NCBI GenBank assembly: GCA_014728975.1
Contig: WJKQ01000051.1
Coordinates: 1-7,236 of the forward strand
Origin: Candidatus Peregrinibacteria bacterium
Lineage (GTDB): Bacteria > Patescibacteriota > Gracilibacteria > UBA1369 > LOWO2-01-FULL-3
Direction: 5' to 3'
DNA length: 7,236 nt
The first letter of the stretch is position 1. Each line of letters begins with the position of its first letter. Positions 1 to 6,318 of this stretch are shown piece after piece. The translations under genes and the position numbers were made by a program. Under the pieces are notes generated by a model that saw nothing but the letters and a program-made list of their open reading frames with translations, searched no databases and was not told where the DNA came from.

Positions 1-113
1 TGATAAAATTTTTTGCTTTATTTTTGAAAAAAAATTACTTTGTTTTTTGACTTTTATTTTTAATCATAGAAACGTAAAATAACATACACAAAAAAAATAA
101 GGATCTAAAATCC
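1..113. other. AT-rich gene-free stretch upstream of tRNA-Leu
   Basis: The stretch is mostly A and T runs, with no open reading frame of useful length and no clear hairpin. It begins with TGATAA, which could be the stop region of a gene ending at the left edge, but nothing upstream is visible to test this. It must contain the tRNA promoter. TTGACT at 47-52 is a good -35-like hexamer but has no -10 at normal spacing, and TAAAAT (75-80) or TAACAT (80-85) could serve as -10 elements with weak partners. Confidence 0.5.
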
Positions 114-198
114 GGGCGAGTGGTGGAATTGGTAGACACGCTAGTCTTAGGAACTAGTGCCGCAAGGCGTGAGGGTTCAAATCCCTCCTCGCCCACCA
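114..198 (+). tRNA. tRNA-Leu (anticodon UAG)
   Basis: This is a complete class II tRNA of 85 nt that reads CUA and, by wobble, other CUN leucine codons. The acceptor stem GGGCGAG (114-120) pairs perfectly with CTCGCCC (188-194). A195 is the discriminator, as expected for leucine, and CCA (196-198) is encoded in the DNA. The D stem is GTG/CAC (123-125 with 137-139). The anticodon stem CTAGT/ACTAG (141-145 with 153-157) encloses the loop CTTAGGA with anticodon TAG at 148-150. The long variable arm (158-170, GCC-GCAA-GGC core) and the T arm GAGGG/CCCTC around TTCAAAT (171-187) complete the fold. The length of the variable arm and the discriminator support leucine. No duplicated 3' end that would mark an integrated element is seen in the window. 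Confidence 0.97.
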
Positions 199-206
199 AA
201 AACCTG

Positions 207-232
207 TAACGTATCGCAATAAAATTACGTTA
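207..232. repeat. Short inverted repeat after the tRNA
   Basis: TAACGTA (207-213) and TACGTTA (226-232) form a perfect 7-bp inverted repeat around a 12-nt AT-rich loop. It begins eight bases after the tRNA CCA end and ends 28 bases before the next start codon. No T-run follows on the plus strand, so it does not look like an ordinary intrinsic terminator. It could be an operator, a processing signal or chance in AT-rich DNA. Confidence 0.3.
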
Positions 233-260
233 AAAAATTAGTATACCTAACCTTTTTAAT

Positions 261-1061
261 ATGGAAGAACAAAGCCCACAGGAAAATAAAGAACAATCAC
301 AACCAGATCAGCCTCAGCCTCAGCCTCAGCCTCAAAAACATACGTTGATAACAATTTTAATCGCAATAATCGCTGCGCTTATTGCCGGCATTGCTGTTTA
401 TATTGCTTTAATGTATTCAGAAAATACTGCTATGGAAGAAACTGAAGAAGTTTCAGAAGAAACTACGGAAGAAGCTGAAGATGAAACAGCACCTGAAATA
501 ACAGCACCACCATTTGAAGAAGAAACAGAAGAAGAGGAAACAGAAGAAGAGACTCAAATCGATTGGAACACCTACACAAATGAAGCCTATAACTATACAA
601 TCCAATATCCGGCCGGAGCCGAGATTTCAGAAGCTGAAAAAAGCGACTTCGGATTAAGTCAGGAAATGAAGGAGGAAGGATTCACTATAGATAAGCTTTA
701 TCAAACATATACCGGAGAATTGTGCGTTACCATCGGATACGACCTTGGATATGTAATGATTTCAGCACCGCCCAATAATGAAGAATTTATTGTAAGATGC
801 GGCAGAAGCGGAATTGCTTATGAAACCGAAGAAAAAGAAGAAACATTAACAATAGATGGAAAAACTTACACGGCTACAGGTTTTGAGGAATTGGGACCCG
901 GAGATACTCTCGATTCTCATAATGAAACAATGATTGTACAGCTTGATGATGGTACAAGGATAGAATATGGCTCTAAATCAAGCAATACCGCGACTTTTGA
1001 TGATTATCTTGAGATAAGAAACACAATAGTCAGTATTGTAGAATCCTTTGAATCTGTATAA
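261..1061 (+). CDS. Single-pass envelope protein with acidic stalk
   Basis: I do not recognise a named family. The 266-residue protein has a Gln/Glu/Pro-rich N-terminus with a Gln-Pro run (17-25), one hydrophobic segment (about 28-51) and a strongly acidic Glu/Thr linker (about 58-98). A globular domain of about 165 residues starts near W102. HK at 26-27 before the membrane segment and the acidic residues after it suggest a cytoplasmic N-terminus and an external C-domain (inference). The domain opening (YTNEAYNYTIQYP, 105-117) and closing (NTIVSIVESFE, 254-264) resemble a pattern common in Patescibacteria and distantly PsbP-like envelope proteins, recalled but not searched. Cys155 and Cys180 could form a disulfide. 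There is no lipobox. ATG at 261 is the only sensible start, because it precedes the membrane segment, but it has no Shine-Dalgarno. It lies 62 bases after the tRNA and converges on nadC. No clear promoter of its own is visible. Confidence 0.85.
   Translation: MEEQSPQENKEQSQPDQPQPQPQPQKHTLITILIAIIAALIAGIAVYIALMYSENTAMEETEEVSEETTEEAEDETAPEITAPPFEEETEEEETEEETQIDWNTYTNEAYNYTIQYPAGAEISEAEKSDFGLSQEMKEEGFTIDKLYQTYTGELCVTIGYDLGYVMISAPPNNEEFIVRCGRSGIAYETEEKEETLTIDGKTYTATGFEELGPGDTLDSHNETMIVQLDDGTRIEYGSKSSNTATFDDYLEIRNTIVSIVESFESV
309..332 (+). repeat. CAGCCT hexamer repeat, four copies
   Basis: Four exact tandem copies of CAGCCT lie within the N-terminal coding part of the envelope protein and encode Gln-Pro pairs at residues 17-24. 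The copies are identical at the DNA level, so copy number could vary by slippage in steps of two residues without shifting the frame. Confidence 0.9.
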
Positions 1062-1084
1062 AAATAAATATTCTAAAAATAAAG

Positions 1085-1120
1085 GCAGATAGTACCAAAG
1101 AATTTATCTAAACAATCTGC
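1085..1120. terminator. Candidate bidirectional terminator between convergent genes
   Basis: GCAGAT (1085-1090) and ATCTGC (1115-1120) are a perfect 6-bp inverted repeat. On the plus strand the second arm is followed by ATTTTT, and on the minus strand by CTTTATTTTT, so one hairpin could end both the envelope gene and nadC. The nadC stop codon (1108-1110) lies inside the loop. The stem is short and the 24-nt loop is long. An alternative 5-bp pairing, AGATA (1087-1091) with TATCT (1105-1109), is also possible. The position between two convergent stops is the best argument for it. Confidence 0.4.
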
Positions 1121-2076
1121 ATTTTTAAATCAAAACATTCTACGCCTCCTGTAAGACAGCCCATTGAAATAATATCAACACCGGTTTTTGCGTATTCCAG
1201 GACATTGGCTTCTTTAATTCCTCCTGAAGCTTCAAAAAGGAGGCTGTCATAAATATTTTTTTCTTTAAGTAGTTTTAAAGCCTTCGACACATCTTCAGAT
1301 TTCATGTTATCAAGCATAACAGCTCCTACACATTTTACATCTCCGCTGTTCATATATTTTTTAAAAGCTTCTCCTGTTTTTATAGCATCATCAATGTTAT
1401 CTGCTTCTATTTCAATAAACCTGCACTGTGGATCCTTCTCTATTACTTTTTTCAAAATTTTATCAAAATCATAATCTCCAAAAACGAGATGATTATCTTT
1501 AATTAAAACTGCATCGGTCAGGTTTAGCCTATGAGTACCACCGCCGCCTATTACAACAGCTTTTTTGTCGAGCAGCCCCCACAAAGTTTTTCGTGTTGGA
1601 GTAAGTAAAACATCGTAATCTTTAACTTTATCAACAATTTTTCTTGTGAATGTAGCGATTCCGCACATGCGCGTTAACAGATTTAAAATTATTCTTTCTA
1701 TTACCATAAGATCTTTAATGCCTGCGGTAATTTCCATTAAAACTTCACCTGATTTAACATTATCACCATCTTTTTTATTGAAATTAACGTTAAAATTTCC
1801 TTCAATATTTGGTTTGAAAGAAGGATCACTGTCCACTAAAAAATATCTGATTTCCTCAAGTCCTGCGATAATACCATTTGAGTTAGCTAATACCTGAGCT
1901 TTTGCCTTTCTATTTTCCTCAAAAATAGAATCTGTCGTTATATCGCCTTTTGAGCCAAGGTCTTTTTCAAGTTCCAAAAATGTATAACGAAAAATCCATT
2001 GTTTATAAAAATTACTGTCTGTTGTTAAAAAATTTTCTGCGTTATGTGTAAAATTTCTTAATGATTTTCGATCCAT
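1108..2076 (-). CDS. nadC: Nicotinate-nucleotide pyrophosphorylase (carboxylating), QPRTase
   Basis: NadC converts quinolinate and PRPP into nicotinate mononucleotide, CO2 and pyrophosphate in de novo NAD synthesis, in the cytoplasm. The 322 residues carry the family signature in order: GDITTD (44-49) in the N-terminal domain, ERIILNLLTRMCGIAT (127-142), TRKT (161-164), GGGG-THR (177-183), DAVLIKDNH (188-196), EIEAD (222-226), MLDN (254-257), EASGGI (282-287) and SMGCLT (304-309). The basic PRPP/quinolinate residues (R162, K163, H182, R183, K193) and acidic E222 and D256 are present. It is longer than the usual roughly 280-300 residues, from a few extra N-terminal residues and a longer stretch before MLDN. 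The usual Thr-His-Ser after the last strand is replaced by TGG. The start ATG is 4 nt after the nadA stop with no Shine-Dalgarno, which suggests translational coupling. A ModD-like paralogue is the alternative, but the nadA neighbour argues for NadC. Confidence 0.93.
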   Translation of the reverse strand: MDRKSLRNFTHNAENFLTTDSNFYKQWIFRYTFLELEKDLGSKGDITTDSIFEENRKAKAQVLANSNGIIAGLEEIRYFLVDSDPSFKPNIEGNFNVNFNKKDGDNVKSGEVLMEITAGIKDLMVIERIILNLLTRMCGIATFTRKIVDKVKDYDVLLTPTRKTLWGLLDKKAVVIGGGGTHRLNLTDAVLIKDNHLVFGDYDFDKILKKVIEKDPQCRFIEIEADNIDDAIKTGEAFKKYMNSGDVKCVGAVMLDNMKSEDVSKALKLLKEKNIYDSLLFEASGGIKEANVLEYAKTGVDIISMGCLTGGVECFDLKMQIV

Positions 2077-2080
2077 GGAT

Positions 2081-2998
2081 TTAAGTAAGTGTTAGCATGC
2101 GATCAATAGCTCTTTTTGCTTTTCTGGATGCGTTTCTGTCTACATTTACCTTGAATTTTTCTTCCTTAAGAGAATTTATTACAGATTCTAAATTAATTTT
2201 TTTCATATCAAAACATAAATTACAAAGTCCATAAAACTTTTTTCCTCTTAGACTGCGGTTAAGTCTTTCAACCATCCCGCATTCGGTTAATACAAAGAAT
2301 TCTTTGGCGGGGTCATTTTTCGCGCAATTAATCATCCCGCTTGTGCTAGCAATATAATCAGATTTTTTAAGAATTTCGGGCTTCGATTCCGGATGCGCAA
2401 TTATTTTCGCAGACGGAAAATTTTTTTTCACTTCTTCAAGATATTCTTCATTTACAAAATGATGAACGGGACAATAGCCATCCCATGCGATTATTTCCTT
2501 TTCGGGGATCTGACTTGCCACGTATGCAGCTAGATTTTTATCCGGAACAAAAATTATCTTCTTTTCCTTAAGACTTTTTACGACATTTACAGCGTTTGCA
2601 GAAGTACAACAAATGTCACTCACAGCTTTGACATCCGCTGTTGAATTTACATAACAAACTATAGCAGCTTCCGGATGTTTCTTTTTGAATTTATTTAAAG
2701 AGTCGGCATCAACCATATCGGCCATAGAACAACCTGCGTCCGGATAGGGAATTAATACTTTTTTTTGTGGATTTAGAATTGCTGCTGTTTCCGCCATAAA
2801 ATTCACTCCGCAAAAAAGAATTATTTTAGCGGAGGTTTCAGCCGCCTGTTGACATAATTTTAAAGAATCACCGATAAAATCGGCAATCTCATAAATTTCC
2901 GGTTTCTGATAATTATGTACCAAAATTACAGCCTTTTTATCAGCCTTAAGGTTATTAATTTCTTTAATAAGATCCTTCTGCTTCTTTGTATAGGACAT
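2081..2998 (-). CDS. nadA: Quinolinate synthase
   Basis: NadA condenses iminoaspartate with dihydroxyacetone phosphate to give quinolinate, using a [4Fe-4S] cluster as Lewis acid, in the cytoplasm. The 305-residue length is typical of the compact form. Visible family motifs are VHNYQ (27-31), DFIGDSL (40-46), FCGVNFMAETA (62-72), PDAGCSMADM (86-95), CYVNSTADVKA (115-125), VPDKNLA (151-157), GYCPVHH (174-180), STSGMI (218-223), TECGM (238-242) and CFDMKKI (262-268). The three expected cluster ligands are Cys63, Cys176 and Cys262. Further cysteines (C259, C130, C131) are probably not ligands. The C-terminal helix RKAKRAIDRML is also typical. The gene ends 4 nt before nadC, forming a nadA-nadC unit. 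Upstream is the 167-aa gene on the same strand, 57 nt away. AGGG nine bases before the ATG is a weak possible ribosome site. No iminoaspartate-producing enzyme is in view. Confidence 0.97.
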   Translation of the reverse strand: MSYTKKQKDLIKEINNLKADKKAVILVHNYQKPEIYEIADFIGDSLKLCQQAAETSAKIILFCGVNFMAETAAILNPQKKVLIPYPDAGCSMADMVDADSLNKFKKKHPEAAIVCYVNSTADVKAVSDICCTSANAVNVVKSLKEKKIIFVPDKNLAAYVASQIPEKEIIAWDGYCPVHHFVNEEYLEEVKKNFPSAKIIAHPESKPEILKKSDYIASTSGMINCAKNDPAKEFFVLTECGMVERLNRSLRGKKFYGLCNLCFDMKKINLESVINSLKEEKFKVNVDRNASRKAKRAIDRMLTLT

Positions 2999-3024
2999 AA
3001 ATTTTTTCCCTAAAACCTAAAGGA

Positions 3025-3053
3025 AATTTAACATTTATACATTAAAACCGCAA
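3025..3053 (-). promoter_or_regulatory. Candidate nadA promoter
   Basis: On the minus strand TTGCGG (3053-3048) and TAAATT (3030-3025) are separated by exactly 17 bp, with TG one base before the -10, giving an extended -10. Transcription would start about 20 nt before the nadA ATG. Each hexamer departs from consensus and the region is AT-rich, so nadA may instead be read only from the promoter of the upstream 167-aa gene. Confidence 0.3.
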
Positions 3054-3055
3054 TT

Positions 3056-3559
3056 TTACATTACTCCATGGACAAACCTGAGCCATAAAGTTTTTAATTT
3101 CTGTATAGAAGCTTTTACAAGTTTATTAAGTATTATTCGAAGTTCTCTGATCTTTTTCATGAGGTTCGACATTTCAAAATAGTTAGTCTTACCTGGAGAA
3201 CGCAACATCCTAATTGCTTTTTTATGAAGATATCGGATTTCTTTTTTTATTTCTTTTTCAATTTGATTGCGCATTACACTTTCAGAAGGTACATTTTTGA
3301 GTAATTGTGCTTTGATCTGTGCGGGTGTGAGGGTAGGTTTTTTGGCCTCAACAGCGGCAGTACCTGCTTTTTTTTCACGACCTTCAGCTAAAATTTCAGA
3401 AACACGACCCGTGGTTTCTACTCCCGCTTCGATCCCTTCAACTGCTTCTGCGGTTTCGCGCCCGACTGGAGCTTCTTTAACTTCTTTCTCTTTTAAAACA
3501 GGTTCTTTGGATGGAACAGAACTTTCTGAAACCTTATTTACTGAAGAATCTGAGGGCAT
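3056..3559 (-). CDS. Uncharacterised protein, disordered N-terminus, basic helical C-terminus
   Basis: I do not recognise this 167-residue protein. Residues 1 to about 75 are low complexity (Ser, Glu, Ala, Val, Lys, Pro), probably disordered, and encoded by DNA visibly richer in G+C than its neighbours. Residues 76-167 look ordered: TPAQIKAQLL (78-87), a charged helix (about 96-120) and a long amphipathic basic helix (about 127-157), ending in LKTLWLRFVHGVM. The only aromatic-rich spot is at the C-end (W159, F162). There is no signal peptide, transmembrane segment or cysteine. The reading frame is supported by a near-consensus promoter immediately upstream and by the contrast between the two halves. 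The opposite-strand frame across the same DNA has no such support. It is divergent from valS and is the first gene of a possible operon with nadA and nadC. A structural or nucleic-acid-binding role is possible but only a guess from charge. Confidence 0.8.
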   Translation of the reverse strand: MPSDSSVNKVSESSVPSKEPVLKEKEVKEAPVGRETAEAVEGIEAGVETTGRVSEILAEGREKKAGTAAVEAKKPTLTPAQIKAQLLKNVPSESVMRNQIEKEIKKEIRYLHKKAIRMLRSPGKTNYFEMSNLMKKIRELRIILNKLVKASIQKLKTLWLRFVHGVM

Positions 3560-3579
3560 ATTTTTCTTGTTATATAATA

Positions 3580-3608
3580 ATTTTAAACTATAAAGAACAA
3601 ACTGTCAA
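3580..3608 (-). promoter_or_regulatory. Sigma70-type promoter for the 167-aa gene (and perhaps nadA-nadC)
   Basis: On the minus strand a perfect -35 TTGACA (3608-3603) is followed after exactly 17 bp by TAAAAT (3585-3580), one mismatch from consensus. The predicted start near 3573 leaves a leader of only about 13 nt before the ATG at 3559, with no Shine-Dalgarno in it. This is the best-matching promoter in the window. Confidence 0.65.
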
Positions 3609-3626
3609 TCAACCAATAAAAATAAT

Positions 3627-3655
3627 TTGTATCGGTAACAACACCTCTGTAATAT
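3627..3655 (+). promoter_or_regulatory. Candidate valS promoter
   Basis: TTGTAT (3627-3632) and TAATAT (3650-3655) are spaced by 17 bp. The predicted start near 3662 would give a leader of about 14 nt to the valS ATG at 3676. That leaves no room for a T-box or other leader regulator, and there is no Shine-Dalgarno. Its -35 lies 18 bp from the -35 of the divergent promoter. Confidence 0.45.
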
Positions 3656-3675
3656 ATAAAAAATTAACAAATGAG

Positions 3676-6306
3676 ATGGATTTTCATATAGAAAAAGCAT
3701 ACGAAGCCAAAAAATTCGAAGACAAAATTTATCAAAAATGGGAAAAAAGCGATGCGTTTACACCAAAAATAGATAAAAAGAAAAAACCTTTTTCGATTGC
3801 AATGCCGCCGCCGAATGCTACCGGTGTCTTGCACCTCGGACATGCGATAATGCTGGCGATTCAGGACATTATGATCAGACACCATAGAATGTTGGGAGAT
3901 TCAACTTTATGGCTTCCGGGAACAGATCACGCCGCTATTGCAACACAAAATAAAGTGGAACAATTTCTGGCAAAAAAAGGTAAAACAAAATACGACCTTG
4001 GAAGAAAAAAATTTTTACAGGAAGTAAACAAATACGTTAAAAATTCACAAAACATCATACGGAAACAAATACGAAAAATGGGCTCCAGCTGTGACTGGAC
4101 GCGTGAAAGATACACATTGGACAAAGGACTTACAAATGCGGTACAGGAGATCTTTATCAAAATGTATAATGATGGATTAATTTATCGCGGTGACCGCATT
4201 GTGAATTGGTGCCCCAGATGCGAATCCACTCTGGCCAACGATGAAGTAGAATATAAAGACGCGAAAGAAAAACTTTATTGGATAAAATACGGTCCTTTTA
4301 CAGTGGCAACAACAAGACCGGAAACAATGCTTGGAGATACCGCTGTCGCGGTAAACCCAAACGACAAAAGATATAAAAAAATAGTCGGCAATAAATCTAT
4401 GATTCCCGGACCTTTAGGGGAATTTGAAATAAGAGTGGTGGCAGATAAACGAGTTGATCCTGAGTTTGGATCGGGAGCAGTGAAAGTTACCCCGGCTCAT
4501 AGTTTCGATGATTTTGAAATTGCTCAAAAAAACGATCTTCCTGTTAAATCTGTTATAAATGAAAAAGGAAGAATGAAAAAAAATTGTGGCAAATACGCAA
4601 AAATAACGACTTTACAATGCAGAAAAGCAGTAGTTAAGGATCTGGAAAAATTGGGATTAATAGAAAAAATTGAAGATTACGAACATAGTCTTTCGATATG
4701 CTACAGATGCGGAACTCCTATAGAGCCTTTGATTTCAAAACAATGGTTTATAAACGTGGACAGAACAATTATTAAGGACGGAAAAAAGAAAAAGTCGCTT
4801 AAAGAAAAATCAATTGAGGTAGTTAAAAATAAAGAAATTCAAATTCTTCCTTCCAAATTCAATAAAATATACTTTAATTGGATGGAAAACCTTCACGATT
4901 GGTGTATTTCAAGACAGATATGGTTCGGACACCGTATCCCTGCCTGGTATTGTAAAAATTGTGACGAAATAGTTATTAGAAAAGAAAAACCAATAAAATG
5001 CCAAAGATGTAAATCCACAGAATTCAAACAGGACCCTGACACTCTTGATACATGGTTTTCATCGGGACTCTGGACATTTTCAACCCTTGGATGGCCGAAG
5101 AAAAATAAAGATTTAAAATATTTTCATCCAACTTCCGTGATGGAAACCGGCTATGACATACTTTTTTTCTGGGTCGCAAGAATGATCATCATGACAACTT
5201 ACGCTCTTGATGAGATTCCTTTTAGAACGGTATACCTTCATGGTCTTATAAGAGACAGAGAAGGCCGAAAAATGAGTAAATCAAGGCCCGAAACTTGCAT
5301 CGATCCATTGGAAATGATTGAAAAATACGGAACTGACGCTGTCCGCTTGAGTCTGGTTATTGGAGGTACCCCGGGTAACGATATGCGTCTTTACGAAGAA
5401 AAAATTGCAGGTTACAGAAATTTCGTTAATAAAATCTGGAATGCTGCAAGATTTGCTTTAATAAATATTAATAAAGAAGATCTAAAAAACAATTTTGAAC
5501 AATCAATGATTAAATCTTTTGCTGATAAATGGGTGCTTACGGAACTTCAAAAACTAATAAATGAAGTGGATAGAGACCTTGAAAAATATCGTTTTTCAGA
5601 AGCGGGTACAAAAATATATGATTTTTTCTGGAGTAAATATTGTGATTGGTACCTTGAAATTTCAAAAGGAGAGCATAAAAATCCTGCTGTTCTTTTATTT
5701 GTATTAAAAACAAGTTTAAAACTTCTTCATCCATTTGTCCCTTTTATAACAGAAAAATTATGGGAATTTCTTGGAGAAGATCAATTATTGATTAATGAAA
5801 GATGGCCAAAATCTGATAAAAAATTGATTTTTACTGAAGAAGCGAAAACCATGGATCTGATTCACAATATAATTTCAAAAATCAGGAGTGTACGTTCAGA
5901 ATTAAGAGTGGAACCGGCAAAAAAAATTCATGCGGTTATCTATGCCGGAAAATATATCGATGCACTGGAACAAAAAAGAGAAGCCTTAATGAGACTTGCC
6001 AGACTTGAATCTTTGGAAATTAAAGATAAAGGCCCCAAAATTAAGAAAGCCAAAGCGGCATTTGTGGATAAGACGGAAATATATCTGCCCTTAAAAGATT
6101 TGATAGACCTAAATAAAGAAAAAAAACGTCTGGAGAAAGATATCGGTTCAAAAGAAAAATACATAATTTCTTTAGAATCAAAACTGAAAAACACTGGATT
6201 TATAAAAAACGCTCCAAAAGAAGTTGTTGAAAAAAGCAAAACAAAATTGGAAAACGAAAAAGAAAACCTTAAAAAACTTAAAAAGCAAATTACAGAGCTT
6301 CAATAA
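3676..6306 (+). CDS. valS: Valyl-tRNA synthetase
   Basis: This class Ia synthetase attaches valine to tRNA-Val and edits mischarged threonine. The 876 residues are close to the family length. In order: HLGH (53-56) of the catalytic fold after PPPNATG; GTDHA (82-86); NWCPRC (177-182); the CP1 editing domain with TTRPETMLGD (212-221) and VKVTPAH (269-275); CYRC (342-345); WCISRQIWFGHRIPAWY (409-425); zinc-ribbon pairs CKNC (426-429) and CQRC (442-445); DTWFSSGLW (458-466), typical of ValRS; KMSKS (532-536); the helical anticodon-binding domain (about 610-770); and a Lys/Glu-rich C-terminal coiled coil (about 807-876), the ValRS tRNA-binding arm. Cysteines 179/182/342/345 and 426/429/442/445 fit two zinc sites. 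The frame is open back to an ATG at 3511, but that would overlap the divergent gene and its promoter. The ATG at 3676 matches the family N-terminus (FEDKIYQKWE follows). One oddity is Ser276, where Asp is expected in the editing motif. Confidence 0.97.
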   Translation: MDFHIEKAYEAKKFEDKIYQKWEKSDAFTPKIDKKKKPFSIAMPPPNATGVLHLGHAIMLAIQDIMIRHHRMLGDSTLWLPGTDHAAIATQNKVEQFLAKKGKTKYDLGRKKFLQEVNKYVKNSQNIIRKQIRKMGSSCDWTRERYTLDKGLTNAVQEIFIKMYNDGLIYRGDRIVNWCPRCESTLANDEVEYKDAKEKLYWIKYGPFTVATTRPETMLGDTAVAVNPNDKRYKKIVGNKSMIPGPLGEFEIRVVADKRVDPEFGSGAVKVTPAHSFDDFEIAQKNDLPVKSVINEKGRMKKNCGKYAKITTLQCRKAVVKDLEKLGLIEKIEDYEHSLSICYRCGTPIEPLISKQWFINVDRTIIKDGKKKKSLKEKSIEVVKNKEIQILPSKFNKIYFNWMENLHDWCISRQIWFGHRIPAWYCKNCDEIVIRKEKPIKCQRCKSTEFKQDPDTLDTWFSSGLWTFSTLGWPKKNKDLKYFHPTSVMETGYDILFFWVARMIIMTTYALDEIPFRTVYLHGLIRDREGRKMSKSRPETCIDPLEMIEKYGTDAVRLSLVIGGTPGNDMRLYEEKIAGYRNFVNKIWNAARFALININKEDLKNNFEQSMIKSFADKWVLTELQKLINEVDRDLEKYRFSEAGTKIYDFFWSKYCDWYLEISKGEHKNPAVLLFVLKTSLKLLHPFVPFITEKLWEFLGEDQLLINERWPKSDKKLIFTEEAKTMDLIHNIISKIRSVRSELRVEPAKKIHAVIYAGKYIDALEQKREALMRLARLESLEIKDKGPKIKKAKAAFVDKTEIYLPLKDLIDLNKEKKRLEKDIGSKEKYIISLESKLKNTGFIKNAPKEVVEKSKTKLENEKENLKKLKKQITELQ

Positions 6307-6318
6307 AAACTCAATTTC

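Noticed and set aside
47..85. A firm promoter call for tRNA-Leu
   Set aside because: TTGACT at 47-52 has no -10-like hexamer at 16-19 bp spacing, and TAAAAT at 75-80 would need a 22-bp spacer. In such AT-rich DNA partial matches are expected by chance.
114..260. tRNA-Leu as an integration site for a mobile element
   Set aside because: No integrase, no repeated tRNA 3' end and no clear composition break are seen. The genes to the right are housekeeping.
1646..1897. Plus-strand 83-aa frame inside nadC
   Set aside because: It lies wholly antisense to conserved NadC coding sequence and has no independent support.
3267..3593. Plus-strand 108-aa frame opposite the 167-aa gene
   Set aside because: It is antisense to a gene with a near-consensus promoter and reads as the complement of that gene's Ala/Pro/Glu-rich codons. 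No start signal or recognisable domain.
3511..3675. A longer valS start at 3511 adding 55 residues
   Set aside because: The extra residues resemble no ValRS N-terminus, overlap the divergent gene on the other strand and cover both predicted promoters. The ATG at 3676 fits the family start.
3560..3675. T-box or other amino-acid-responsive leader before valS
   Set aside because: No stem-loops, no T-box sequence and no terminator are visible, and the predicted leader is only about 14 nt.
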